From: Diphasiastrum complanatum
Taxonomy: Eukaryota; Streptophyta; Lycopodiopsida; Lycopodiales; Lycopodiaceae
Length of the DNA stretch: 64,000 nt
Reading direction: 5' to 3'
NCBI GenBank assembly: GCA_029204225.1
Contig: MU831891.1
Location: 34,197 to 98,196, forward strand
Numbering within the stretch: position 1 is the first letter of the stretch; the number at the start of each line of letters is the position of its first letter. Shown here piece by piece: positions 22,891 through 35,274 of this stretch. Below the pieces are notes generated by a model. That model was given only the letters and a program-made list of their open reading frames with translations, was not told the origin of the DNA and did not search any database. Made by a program: the position numbers and the translations under genes.

Positions 22891-22962
22891 CTGATGTAGG
22901 AGGAGGTCACGAACATATAGGCCCATTGTGGTAACTTTTCCATTTGAGCCTGGCGAAAATTC
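22891..22962 (-). CDS. SRL1: SRL1/PRP38-type splicing factor, exon 3
   Basis: This is a 24-codon exon (EFSPGSNGK, then TTMGLYVRDLLLHQ) with acceptor atatgcag and donor gtgggc, both in phase 0. It matches the PRP38 domain segment between the DDEEFSPGS loop and the YYFDTLF strand. It is too short to appear as a free-standing reading frame. It is identified because it joins exons 2 and 4 in phase and supplies the missing domain piece. Confidence 0.93.
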
Positions 22963-24172
22963 CTGCATATGTAAATGTATTGCGTTACTGACTTGAGGTA
23001 GAATGTCAAAGTATAACCAGATTGCAGAATTCGGGATATTAAATCTCCAAGCTTTAGGTAGAATATGAAGTATAACTTAAGTGTAGAAATAGGAATTTTG
23101 AAAATCATCAAAATAAATATATACAGCAACTGGCACAAAAGGAGGCATAAAGGTTGTCCAAAAACCACTTTCTGGGGCAAAAAAATTGTTGAAGAAGCCT
23201 GTTGGTCCACAGAATTCACTATTCAAATATGATTCAAAAACATGATGTCAAACAAGATGATGAGGTAGCAGCCAAAGACCTCACATATTTTCATATTTCC
23301 TGTGCATTTTAAATCTGGAGGCCCTTTTCATTTATGGCTCCTCTCTTACCTCTCCTCTCCTGTCCTTGATACCACCCTCCCTCTACACTTCTTTAAAAAC
23401 AATTGCATCAGTTTGTATGGAGGAAACCACGTCGATCTGTCCTCAATTCTTCTCCCTGATCTCTCAAAATAACATCAAAAACATGTTTCAAGTTCAAAGA
23501 TGAAAAGCTGGTCAATACAAGGTCTCTTGATCACACACATGTTGGCATCCTTCATTATACATGTTAACAACATCGCATGTAACTTTTTCAAAACTCCACC
23601 GTTTTTCTCTTGACCTGATATTCCACTCCAGCTTACCAGCAAAATAATACTTTGACATCCCCACATCTACTGCAAGCACTCCTAATTTCTTGCTAGCATT
23701 CTGTCTGCTGCCATCATACAGAAACTTAAAATGTCAATGGCCTTTTGTCTGCCCCTCAAAATTCAGAGTGAGTTCTGGCTCACATAAACTCCCCAGAGCA
23801 CTCTACTTTTATCAACCTTTGCCAAACCTCTGCTAGCTCAAGACACTACGACATTTCCTCTCTAAGCTATGCTGTTGTCACCGCTTCACCACAACATTTC
23901 CACTCCAAACTATGCTTATTGTCGTGGCTACATTACGACTGATGGATATATACTGTAGCAGACCCATGATGCCAAACAACTATTGCACCATCACGATTGG
24001 ACATGCTATGGAAAGTTTTATGGATCCATTCTCTAAGTCGAAGTGAGCAATGAGGCAAACGTGCGCCAGACAGTGGAAGTGGCTTGAGAGCGCATCGCTC
24101 CACTTTCGACCATATATATACGTTCACTCTTAGAACAATTATTGAGGCAAAGTTCAAGAGAAAGTGGGTCTA

Positions 24173-24899
24173 TTGTTGTTTTGTGGACTTCGGATGCCCT
24201 TTGACTTCGAGCATTGTCACATGCTTAACCAAAGGTTGTGTGATCTTCATTTCTGATCAAGTATTATATTGGCTATCATGGCATTGTAAGAGAGGGCAGT
24301 GGGATATTTCTGCTTGTCAAAGTGCATATTTGAGCCTGTTCCCAGCACTATAGGAGTGGAGAAAGGTTGCTCGCACTCTCTTACACTATTTGATCTTTGT
24401 ATTGACTAGCTTCAGATGATTATTGGTCAGCATGATGGCCGTGGCTACAGGGTCTCCCTACTATGGAGGGTTTACAACATCATCTTGATGCACTAAACTC
24501 CTTTTGCAAATAGAGAGGTTTGGAGGTCAATGTAAAGAACACTACATCTTGCTCCTTCATGCAAAGATAGATTCCAACTCTCCAAACCTCTCTGCTATTA
24601 TGCATGATCCATCAATTTCGAGGCCAAGTTTGATGTGACCCCCCATATAGGTAGAGGCCATCTTGAGATTAATTGAGCAAGTTTTGTTCTTCTACATGAC
24701 ACTTCAAATGGAGTTGGATGTAGTTGGGATACTGAAACTACCTTGCTACCTGTATGCAGGTGTATTACGTAACCACTAACCAACAAATTTCCTGGTGAAA
24801 GCTTCATGTTTCCTCACATCCGTTACATGTAGAGCCTCAAGGGGACATCTCAGGAAGACATGATGTGGTAGTTACGTATACAGTGTTCACTGCTCACAG
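24173..24899 (+). repeat. Foldback left arm
   Basis: An arm of about 727 bp whose reverse complement is found at 25571-26297 with few differences. It starts TGTTGTTTTGTGGACTT and ends at the inner CACTGCTCACAG. Mirrored reading frames at 24598-24807 (minus) and 25662-25871 (plus) differ at only a few residues, but this reflects DNA identity rather than a recognised protein. Confidence 0.9.
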
Positions 24900-25570
24900 T
24901 GAGTGGAGGGCTGTCCTAGGATATGTCTTGCTATAAGTTTGTCGAGGAGCATGAGTACATGGAGGGGAGTTTCACGAAGTAGATAATCGAGTAGTTATCA
25001 ATTCCATCTAGAAAGAGAGAAACAAGTGGTGGGTGCACATGAATTCTCCTGATGTTGGGCATCTCGATAGGAATCATAGGATGTATGACCAACTCACGTG
25101 CCTCTCCTAGCTGTAATAGCTGCTCTCCATATGAAAAAATTGGTCCATCTCTGTCTATTGAGGTCCCTTGGACACCCTACTCTCTGTTATCCAAATCATG
25201 TATACGTAAAAGATGAGTCTTCACATCGTAAGACTGAAAGGTACATTCTAAGCATGAATCATGACAATAAGAGGCTAAGAACGATTCAGAAATAAAATCA
25301 ATCTAAAGCTGGAAATTGTAGCAATACTATAGACTAATAATAATGCAATAGAATGGTCAGCAATCACAATATATTATATATCTATGATGCTACATCTACA
25401 CAATCGAATAGAATAAAGAAGAATTATATTCATAGAGCTCTAGGAAAGAGTCATGAAGATTGTTGTGGTGGTAGCTGAAGTGGATGATGATGCTATCATA
25501 TGTCATGGCGAGCGTTTGTGGTGAAGACGTTGTGATAAATGATTATGGTGTCTTTGAGTAGATATGCAAC

Positions 25571-26297
25571 TGTGAGCAGTGAGCACTGTATACGTAACTA
25601 CCACATCATGTCTTCCTGGGATGTCCCCTTGAGGCTCTACATGTAACGGATGTGAGGAAACATGAAGCTTTCACCAGGAAATTTGTTGGTTAGTGGTTAC
25701 GTAATACACCTACATACAGGTAGCAAGGTAGTTTCAGTATCCCGACTACATCCAATTCCATTTGAAGTGTCATGTAGAAGAACAAAACTTGCTCAATTAA
25801 TCTCAAGATGGCCTCTACCTATATGGGGGTTCACATCAAACTTGGCCTCGAAATTGATGGATCATGCATAATAGCAGAGAGGTTTGGAGAGTTGGAATCT
25901 ATCTTTGCATGAAGGAGCAAGATGTAGTGTTATTTACATTGACCTCCAAACCTCTCTATTTGCAAAGGAGTTTAGTGCATCAAGATGATGTTGTAAACCC
26001 TCCATAGTAGGGAGACCCTGTAGCCACGGCCATCATGCTGACCAATAATCATCTGAAGCTAGTCAATACAGAGATCAAATAGTGTAAGAGAGTGCGAGCA
26101 ACCTTGCTCCACTCCTATAGTGCTGGGAACAGGCTCAAATATGCACTTTGACAAGCGGAAATATCCCACTGCCCTCTCATACAATGCCATGATAGCCAAT
26201 ATAATACTTGATCAGAAATGAAGATCACACAACCTTTGGTTAAGCACGTGACAAGGCACGAAGTCAAAGGGCATCCGAAGTCCACAAAACAACAAGC
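25571..26297 (-). repeat. Foldback right arm
   Basis: Inverted partner of 24173-24899. It starts CTGTGAGCAGTGAGCACTG and ends AAGTCCACAAAACAACA. The arms are separated by about 670 bp of unrelated sequence. No target duplication is obvious outside the arms. Confidence 0.9.
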
Positions 26298-26310
26298 GAG
26301 AGAGGTAGCT

Positions 26311-26550
26311 GTCACTTTTGGAAATAACAAGCGAGAGAGGTAGCCGTGTCAAAGGCATGTATGTATCAAGAGGGCTGTCCTGTTGCATATGGCTAAGAAG
26401 TGAGTGGAGGGTATGTGAGCAGTGAGCACTGTCACTTTTGGAAATAACAAGCGAGAGAGGTAGCCGTGTCAAAGGCATGTATGTATCAAGAGGGCTGTCC
26501 TGTTGCATATGGCTAAGAAGTGAGTGGAGGGTATGTGAGCAGTGAGCACT
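26311..26550 (+). repeat. Exact 120-bp tandem duplication
   Basis: Copies at 26311-26430 and 26431-26550 appear identical base for base. Each ends in gtgagcagtgagcact, the word that also starts the right arm of the foldback. Confidence 0.92.
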
Positions 26551-26565
26551 GTATACGTAACTACT

Positions 26566-26667
26566 CTCCACTCACTTCTTAGCCATATGCAACAGGACAG
26601 CCCTCTTGATACATACATGCCTTTTGACACAGCTACCTCTCTCGCTTGTTATTTCCAAAAGTGACAG
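26566..26667 (-). repeat. Inverted third copy of the 120-bp unit
   Basis: The reverse complement of most of the 120-bp unit begins 15 bp after the second direct copy (tccactcacttcttagccat to ttccaaaagtgacag). Copies two and three could therefore form a hairpin of about 100 bp. Confidence 0.9.
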
Positions 26668-26756
26668 CATAAGCCAAATAGTAGATAAATCTTCCCTCAT
26701 GAAACCTAGTATGATGAGGAATGTCATTACCTCCAATCTTCTTCAAGAAACCAGAT

Positions 26757-27300
26757 TTTTCGGCACATCTTGTTCATTAATGCAACGACACACGTTGGAT
26801 GGTTGGCTAATGGAGATTAGCTTCCAATCGGCTAGGCAAGGTGTTAGAATTCCTGTCTAATTCTATTTTAATGAGGACATGACAAGCATGTAGATGTATT
26901 ATTCTTAAACAGTCTGTAGAAATACAAAGAAATACCAAACTGTCTGCAGAAATACAAAGGATTCTGGAACAGTGCCAAAATACACTTGTTATGATTATGG
27001 CTATTTACAACTACTTATGACCTTACGACTCCTTACGCTTGCTTACAAGCTGTTAAGCCCGTTTACCACCTTACGCTTGCTTACAGGCGTTTATGGCTGT
27101 TTACGGTGCTTACTGCTTTTACTCCTGCTCATGGGCTTCTTGCTTGTGGCTTTATGACTGCTTATAAACTTTTATGCCAACTCACGGGCTTACGCTAGCT
27201 CATGGGCTTACGCTTTACAACTGCTTACAGGCTTTTACGCCGGCGCATGGGCTTCCGCCGGCTTACGGACATACACTTTATGACTGCCTACGGGGCCCTA
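26757..27300 (+). repeat. Repeat arm with TTACG-rich tract
   Basis: The sequence cacatcttgttc..atgcaacgaca..cacgttggatggt (26757-26808) and a tract dense in gcttacg/gggcttacg words (26980-27300) both recur in inverted orientation at 32430-32590. They may be the ends of one composite element or two independent copies. Confidence 0.6.
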
Positions 27301-27693
27301 TGAATTCAAATCAGCTACGATCTACTGCTTGTACAAAGTATTGTAAGTACTTGGTGGTATGTCAACTACCATCTTTAGTATCAAGTACTTAACCTGGCAG
27401 CTATCCTAATCTTTTTATGTACTTTTCAAACCAATAATAGTGCTCTCTGTTTATATGCAGAATCAAAGCGCTAAAAATAAGTCCAAGTTGAATTTGTTCT
27501 GGTGCTTCGTATTCTGAGCAATTATATCAATCAGCCAAACTCCTAATCAGCTGTCTGCGCAATAATCTTGGGCAATTCATTATTGTTTTATCAGTTCTCA
27601 CACTGATCTGAGAAGTTCCTTTGTGTTCCTCCTCTCCACGTGTGATTGGTGTCTTATACTTTATGAAGTGCCTTATTCTTTGAATCACATGCG

Positions 27694-27718
27694 CTTCTCT
27701 CTCTCTCTCTCTCTCTCA
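27694..27718. repeat. (CT)n microsatellite
   Basis: About 24 bp of CT dinucleotides. Confidence 0.9.
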
Positions 27719-28229
27719 TGGATGCTTCTTCACTTGAAGGAACCTCTCTATGCTATACTACGTCTGAAAAACGACCAGCTACCGAAAACTCCAAATTAAA
27801 GGTCCTTAACCAATACTACCCTTAACTTGCACCATATCAATTAAAAAAAAAATTTCCCACTTTTTTTCAGATTAGCTCTAAAAAGGTTTTAAGCTTAGCC
27901 GTAACAAATGGACAGGATGTGTTTCTCTCTCAAGGCAAAAAGACACCTTCCATGAAACCTCACCACACACCACTAAAAATATCATGCAGTTTCAACTGCT
28001 TTTTCTTACAACACTTTTTGAAGGGAGTTCATTCTTTTTCTCCTCTTGTGATTGCGCCCTACCAAGCTTTCTCTCTTCAGATACTATCTTATGGTAAGAG
28101 GATCATCTCATTTCATACTAATGCTTTCATCTCTTTTTGCTTTATGCACTTTGATTTTATGCTTCTTAGCAATATGTATGCTCATAGCTTTGTATAATGA
28201 GTTAGTGTTTGTTGAAACATCGTTTGTGT

Positions 28230-28660
28230 GGCTCGCTGACCAGCGATGGACCACTTTCCCTTTTTTTCATTTCACAATATGGATCTCTATGCCATATAGA
28301 CAACGATGGATCACTTTTCATCCTTTTCATCTCATAGAATGTATCTCTATGCCTTCTAGGCAGCGCTGGACTACAAACAACCTTAGTTGATACTTAAAAA
28401 TATTTCTTTTTGATGACCTGGCAGCGATGCAAACCACATATCTCTGTTTGCTTGCATGATAGACAACGTTTACGCTAAAACCAATGAATGGTAGCCGTTG
28501 TCCAGCGATGGACAGCTTGCTCGCTCCAACACACATTTTTTATGGACTTCATGTCCAGCGATGGACTGTAGGAAGAATACATGCCTTTCTATAATTGCAT
28601 AACAAGTTTGTTTTGAACAATGCAAACCGGTTTTACAGCTGTCTGGACAGCGACCTACTA
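28230..28660. repeat. Cluster of CAGCGATGGAC-like words
   Basis: The word cagcgatggac or close variants (caacgatggatc, cagcgctggac, cagcgatgcaa, cagcgacct) recurs about eight times, separated by 40-70 bp of pyrimidine-rich sequence. No reading frame explains the periodicity. Confidence 0.65.
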
Positions 28661-29329
28661 CTCACTTTGTGGTTTATAGTTTCCTTACCACTAAAGCTAT
28701 TTGTCTTCTCAAATGCTATACACATCTCTTAATGATTTAGTAGCATTTAAACATTAAATGATCATCTACGTTTTGTGATGATGTAGCATCAATTGTTACT
28801 ACAGCCTTCTACTACACTCGTTTAGGTTCGAATTCGAGTGATACATTGCTTAGTCTCTACACAGGTACGTCGTTCGGTAAAACATACTAGAATGGCTTGA
28901 CTTAAACACTTTTTGAAATGCTCTGTTGGCAAAGAACATACTAAGGAAAAGTTTGATTCTTAAGAAAGATGGATAGACGTTATGTGATTAAGTCTTTATG
29001 TACGGCTGTGTTTTAAAGAAAACAAACCGCTCGTGGGAATAGCATGGCATCCTCCCAGGAAAATACGTCTACAATCATCCAAGTATGACTTCTCTCAACA
29101 AATTTCATGTTATATATAAACCACATACATCATAGACACGGTTATGTTGCAGATTCTAAATGATGGGAAGTGGTCCTTCCAATCTATTTACATATCTAGC
29201 TGTCATTGGTTTTTTTTACGACATTCAAACCTTACTGCTATTACAAACCGGCTTAACAAGTCTTTTTTACTGTTCTTAAAGTAATCCATACCTTTATCAA
29301 AAATAGGGTTTCCAAAATAACGTTCTTAG

Positions 29330-29912
29330 ACAGCATGGATATGCATAAGATACGAACTTTTTACACAAGGATTAGAACGGCACGGATCTGCCCTAATATC
29401 TGGTAAAAAGCTTGGAAATCCCTTATAAACAACTAACCAAACCTATCCATATCGAAGTCCTATATGCCATTGGTTGAATCTAACGTTTTGAATAGTATGG
29501 ATTTGCTCAGAACCAAACATAGCGATACGAAACCAGTTGTTGCATATGCATAACAGGTTTAAGGATTAGCATGGCACGGAAGTGCCCTAATATTAACCTA
29601 CGTATTCTCAACATTCAACCATGGCAGTACGTAATGCTACCCATGTAGGTGTCACATTAGGCTTCTGGTGAGATACGACTGGAAAGCATGGATATGCTCG
29701 AAGTATGGACAACAGTGCGTGACTCACCTTTTTTAATAAGGCTCACTAATGGAATGGATTTGCCCTAACACTAGCACACGTGTCCACACCAAGTCTTTTA
29801 GCTAGTTAATATGCACACAGTTAAAACTTTTCGTACTTCGTCTTAATACAATATGAAATGATGTGGACCAACTGCCCATAAACTGATCAGCATGGCACAA
29901 GCCCTGATACGG
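29330..29912. repeat. Cluster of small GCAYGGA-type palindromes
   Basis: Short imperfect hairpins recur: agcatggatatgcat (29332), ggcacggatctgcc (29379), agtatggatttgct (29494), ggcacggaagtgcc (29573), agcatggatatgct (29685), ggaatggatttgcc (29751) and agcatggcacaagcc (29889). Several are followed by ctaata or ctaaca. Confidence 0.65.
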
Positions 29913-30379
29913 TAATATTAGGGTTTGGCCTATCGCTAATAAACCTTCTACTGTTTGGGAAGACATGACTATGATTTATAAATGCTATTTATGTTGTTAA
30001 GTAGTATAGCTTCTTTTGGACATGGATAACAACTGACGCTCAGCTATGACAACTGTCTTCCCCACTATACTAACTCGTGCGGTTTTGCGTTGTGGGATAG
30101 TGGCAAGTATTAGTTGTACGTCTTGAAAGTGGTTATGCTTTATGGTGCTTTACAGTACTGTATTTTACTTTTCAGTTTTATGTAACCTTGTTAGATATGA
30201 ATAAAGGCTTCAAAGGGTTCAGTCTTGCTTTGTCAAGAGGATACTATGAATCGACCTAAGGTAAAGTGGAGGTTGTGATAATCCAGATTCCGAATATTGA
30301 GGTAGGATAATATGTCCATGTAGGTATATGATCAGCCAATAACCCGCTGAATGTATGCTTGAGTCTTCTTTGGGGGAGA

Positions 30380-31030
30380 CAAGGTTGCATCGAACCGCAG
30401 TTCGAACCGCCTTTCACGGTTCGAACCATCGAATCGTTCGGACCCGGTTCCAACCGTTCAAACCGTTCAATGGTCACTAGTAAGTTGTAAGTTGTAAGTT
30501 GTAACTAGTTAGTAGTTAGTGGTCACTGGTCAGTGCCAAGTGGTCACTATTATAATTTATCAGCTCTGAGCTCAAGCCTCACATTTCAGTTATACTACTA
30601 ATTTCAATTTTCTAAACCCTAAGTTCCAAGTTTGAAGTGGCAAGTTCCAACTCCAGAGTACAAATTCCACAGTCTCGACTCTCCTTAGCAAGCAGATCCT
30701 TGTACCCTGCAACTTACAACTTATTGCAGTTCTCTTAAGACCTAAACTTGGGTCACTATGTTTTTGATACGACAGGTCACAGGTCGCGACTCGGATCTGA
30801 TTATCCTGATTCCTGATATCGGTTAATTTAGAGGAGATTGTTTAGTTACTAGGTATCTGTACAGTGAATATATGTCTTGTACATCAGAAAAAATCATTTT
30901 TTTTTGAAAAATGGAAAAGACAGGTTCGAACCGTTTTCCGATTCGAACCTGGCCTGCCGGTTCGAAGCTCAAAGAATCGGTTCGAACCGGCCGGTTCGAA
31001 TCAACCTGTTCGAACCGGGGTGTAACCTTG
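30380..31030. mobile_element. hAT-like MITE with GGTTCGAACC subterminal repeats
   Basis: A 651-bp non-autonomous element. The ends are CAAGGTTGCA and the inverted CAAGGTTACA (9 of 10), fitting the hAT terminal consensus (YARNG). The flanks are gggggaga (30372-30379) and ggggaaga (31031-31038), an 8-bp target duplication with one mismatch. Subterminal regions are packed with ggttcgaacc-type palindromes at both ends (30390-30470 and 30920-31020). There is no transposase. Confidence 0.82.
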
Positions 31031-32429
31031 GGGGAAGAGAATATAGAAATGCCTATTGAATCCAATAATTGGGATGGTTGAATATAGCAAGATAAGAGAT
31101 GCCCTTTCTCATGAAGTCCTCTAAAAGATGTATATGATATCTATTTATATCTACCTCTACTATCATCCTCCTCCCTAACCTTCATCATTGTCTGCATATA
31201 GATAATAAATATGAAAATAGCCTCTTTTTGCAAAAACATCGTGACCTAAATAAGTTAGAAATGGGCCTAGTCATATTTCATAAGTCCCTATGCACCATGC
31301 CTCCGCTGCATACAAAGTTGTAGAAGATATCACTGTGTCAAAGAGTCAACACTTGCCAAGTCGTCAGACTTACTAAGAATGTGTGTCCCTTGTGTTGGAA
31401 TGAAAAAGTAAATAGGTAAATAGAAATTTGACTTAAGGGATTCACATGAGTTCTGAAAAACTCAGATACCCAATTCTATAGTTAGATAGATGGAACTAAC
31501 TATTGACTCTGTATCAATATAAAATTTTCGCAAAGTCGTTCGTAACTTCGTACTAACAATGTGCTCAGATTTACCGATTTATCTTGTTCTTAGTAGTTGA
31601 GGCGTTATACACAACCATGATAATTTCGATAGGTAGCTGGTTAAATTGATTAGTCAATTAGCAACTTTGAATATGAATAAACATAACTATAGAACATGTA
31701 GCATCATACAAAACTGAACTTTGAACCTGTTCTCAACAACTAGTGGAGCTAGTATTAAGAATTATTATTAGAGATGATGCGGGATAAAAGAGAGAGAGAT
31801 TGACACGCAACATTCATGCATTACAATATCTATTTGTGAAATGAGAATATATCCAATTTCACAAATTTAAATTGAGAAGTCAGTGATGTCATAAGGTAAA
31901 GCTTAAAAACAATATACAAGCAACCCAAAAAGTCTAAGTATCTAAATCAAAACAATAATATAGAATTCAATAAACAAAAAATCTTAGCCAAACAACATTG
32001 CTTATGTCGCATCTGTACCCAAGCATAAGTTGCTAACTGAATTCGGATTCTCTTGGGTAGACAAGTGTTGACTAAGAAGCAAATGACAATCAGTAAGAAG
32101 AAAGAAAAAATAATAATAATGATAATAGTTCAAATAACATAAAATAAAAATAAAACAAGGAACATAACATGTAGATGAGTTACCGCAACAAAGACAAAAT
32201 ACAAAATACTAGGAACAAAGCATGCTCCTTGGCTCCCCACTTTTCTGAATTCTATTATTAATCATCTTGAGCATGCCAAAAGCTGAAATACCAAAGATAA
32301 AACCAAAACAGTCTAAAATACTTCAAACTTTTCTCATGATTTTCTTGAATAAGTAACCCTTATGGAGTAACAAAATTATTAGATTGCTTGACTAGTCTAC
32401 AAAAGCATCTCTATTAGAACCTTGAAAGG

Positions 32430-32590
32430 TATATTATCATAAGCAGTCATAAAGCGTAAGCCTATAAGCAGGTGTAAAGCATAAAGCCCGTAAGCAGTCG
32501 CAAAGCGTAAGCCCGTTAGTAGGCGTAAAAGCCCGACCATCCAACGTGAAAGTATGTCGTTGCATAAAGGAACAAGATGTGTTGGGCTTC
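32430..32590 (-). repeat. Inverted partner of the TTACG-rich arm
   Basis: The reverse complement reads aacacatcttgttcc, then atgcaacgacat, acgttggatggt and gggcttttacg, followed by gcttacgctttatgactgc. This matches the 26.76-27.30 kb arm, with gaps. Confidence 0.6.
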
Positions 32591-35274
32591 CTTCATGATG
32601 TGGATGGTAGAGAAGGAGAACTCAAAAGGCCTGGGTGAGATGGAAATGGGAATGGCTATAGGGACCGTGTATAATGTCATGGCAAATTCGGTCCACGCAT
32701 ATGCATCTACCACCTGTCAAGAGAGGGGCAATAGCACGAGAGGGAAATCCCTGCCAAGAGGCTCTTTACACAGTAGCCTGATGTAATTAATAGGTGACTC
32801 ATTAACCTCAACATTTGATCATGGAATTTAACTTCCCACATTCTATGCCATTACAAGTAGTGGCTCATGTCTCAACTCCTAGTCCCAGCACCGAATCAAT
32901 ACAAATGATTAGCACCTCAACAATAGGAACCGATAAATTAGGAGTTTGGGCCCACTTAAGGGCGCCACGATAGATGATGTTAGGCCCCGACATGACATTA
33001 TTATATTGACATAACAAATGGATACAAAGAATAACAAAAAAAATTGTCATCATTTGTGACATTCCTCACAAACAATATTAATGATTATTTTCTTCGACTT
33101 GTGACATGATAATAGAAAGCTTATTTACAAAATGTACAGCTTGCAGTAAGTGATGTTTATTTCCTGGAAAAACTCTATATCCTCTATAAGCACCCTCTTG
33201 AAGCAGCTTCAAGACGTGATATACAACCTTGAAATTGGTCTTCAAATGTGATTTAGCTCCCACTATCTCACCCCTCTAAAAAGCTTGCAGAAGCTTTAAC
33301 ACTTCCTGCAAATGTGCCCCTTCCATTCACAAGCATGCACACCACAAGCAAAAGTATCTAACCACTATAAGTATCCTGTTGACTCGTACGCTCGATACCA
33401 GGTCACCCAAAGTCATATCTTCAAACATGGCAGCTCGATATGTTCCTCAAGCACATAATAGATAGCCACTAAGATACATTGATCTACCTAAATTTAGTTA
33501 GCCCCTTGAGCCATATAATTTGCCATTTCACTCTTGGCTTATTGAACCATCAAATAAAACACAATCTCTAGCCATCACATCCACCAAGTTTGTGTCTATC
33601 TCACGTACCACGTCAACAGCCTCAATTAGCATACATTTGTCAGACTTTCCAATATTTACCAGCAAAAGGTTTTGTTATCGGACACACATTTCCTTTCAAG
33701 CAGTCCTTAGCCTAACACACGTGACATCTTCCAAGACACTCCTGCATTATTATCACTCTCATCGGCTATTTCAGGGTATTTTCACCGCACACAACAATAC
33801 AAATTCCACTTTGATTCACAAAAACACTCTTCTTCCTCACTGCAGCGGTATTTGACACAACTGTCTCCAAAACTTAAATTCACCAAGCCCTCCTCTAGCA
33901 GGAGCACTTTTCTAACATTTGAATACTTGTTTCATCAATTCTTAGAAGGAATAAAAAAGGATTCATCAATTGAGCTCCCTGATTGCTTTTTGAACTGGCC
34001 TCACAGAATTGCTGCTTCCACATATATCTGCCCTTATGTTTTGTCACTACCACCTGCAATTTTACTGGCACATCTTTTTCTTGGCTATAAATCTAGTATA
34101 CGACTACCTTCTGCCTGCAAATCCTTCACACGTAATCTGCTCCTGGTACAGTCTGGGAAGCATTGAATGCAAAATATGAAAAGATGGTCAGCAACGGTCC
34201 ACTAGAAAAGTCTTTCCTGTGGTTTTATATGACACCAGACAATAAAGATGGTTGAACAGGCTCGTAGTCAACTCAACTACAACACACACAAACTTGAAAC
34301 AGTCCATAGTTCAAGTAGATGCAACACATTTTCACTTGAAAGACAAAGAAGCACCCAAAAACACTAACTAAAAAGGTCTAACATACATGTACAAGAATCA
34401 ATGAGGTTCACATTAACTTTGAAAAAAACACGATGAGCAACAGGAGTTCGATAAAACAGTTGACCTAACTGAAGCAACTTGGAAATTTGTGTGAGCCTGG
34501 AAACTCTGCAAACTTGAAATTTTTCACATACGCTAGCTTTGTGAGAAATATCATAACATGACAGCATGATATTCAGTTAGTGATAGGTACAACAGAAGTC
34601 ACTTGCAATCAATGTTTGATAAATAACCCAACATGAATTTCACATGTGTATTCAAATATATGCACCTATCCAAAACTCGAGAGAGTATTTCTCCAGCCAC
34701 GAGCTGTGTCATCCCATCAGCCAATTATATTCCTCAAAGGTACCTCTGACATAAGATTTTATGTGATTCAAATAACCCATGCATCAGAAAAGAAGACCAA
34801 ACAGGTAAATATTCCTTGAATTCAATTTGCAGGACCATGACCTTTCAAAACAACGTTAACCTCATCGAGCATATGGCACAGCCAATGAAGTATGTATGCA
34901 TTGGGTCCAGGATAGTAGCTGAAAGTTACACAGAATGACATGCATAGTTGGATTTATGAAACCCATCCACCAATCTAGAACCTTGACTCCAGCATGCACA
35001 AACATGGACTCTATGCTATCACATTCTACTCGCAAAGGAAGGGCCAGTAAATAAGTCAGGTAAACTGCTTACGGATAAAGCAGATTCAGCCAGGTAGACT
35101 AGAAATTGAAAATTTTCATAAGTTACATTATTAGTCAGTGGAAACACCTGACTATAACACTGTGAACATCCTTTTGTGTATGCTCAACAAGATTATTCAC
35201 AAGGTAGCTTATTTACCACATACTGAAGATGACTAAGGGATTGATGATGTATGGAAAAAAGAAGCAAAACTTAC

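Larger units (their letters stand above)
22963..35274 (-). other. Intron 2 of the splicing-factor gene, 12.3 kb, TE-filled
   Basis: Donor gtaagt and acceptor atatgcag, phase 0. It contains the foldback (24.17-26.30 kb), the 120-bp repeat cluster (26.31-26.67 kb), TTACG-rich sequence (26.98-27.30 kb) with an inverted partner at 32.43-32.59 kb, the cluster of small palindromes (29.3-29.9 kb) and a hAT-like MITE (30.38-31.03 kb). The stretch from 31.06 to 32.43 kb and that from 32.8 to 35.2 kb hold no recognised gene. Confidence 0.9.

Noticed and set aside
24598-25871. Nearly identical 69-residue frames on opposite strands, suggesting a duplicated gene
   Set aside because: They lie at mirrored positions in the foldback arms. 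Identity extends across non-coding bases on both sides, and no domain is recognised.
26212-26571. A 119-residue minus-strand frame with an internal repeated block
   Set aside because: The protein repeat is only the exact 120-bp DNA duplication read in frame (120 is divisible by three).
33078-33263. Minus-strand frame with YHVLKLLQEGAYRGYRVFPG, which looks protein-like
   Set aside because: The composition is suggestive, but I could not name a family or find adjoining exons. It lies in intron 2 and may be a gene scrap. Left out of the features for lack of support.
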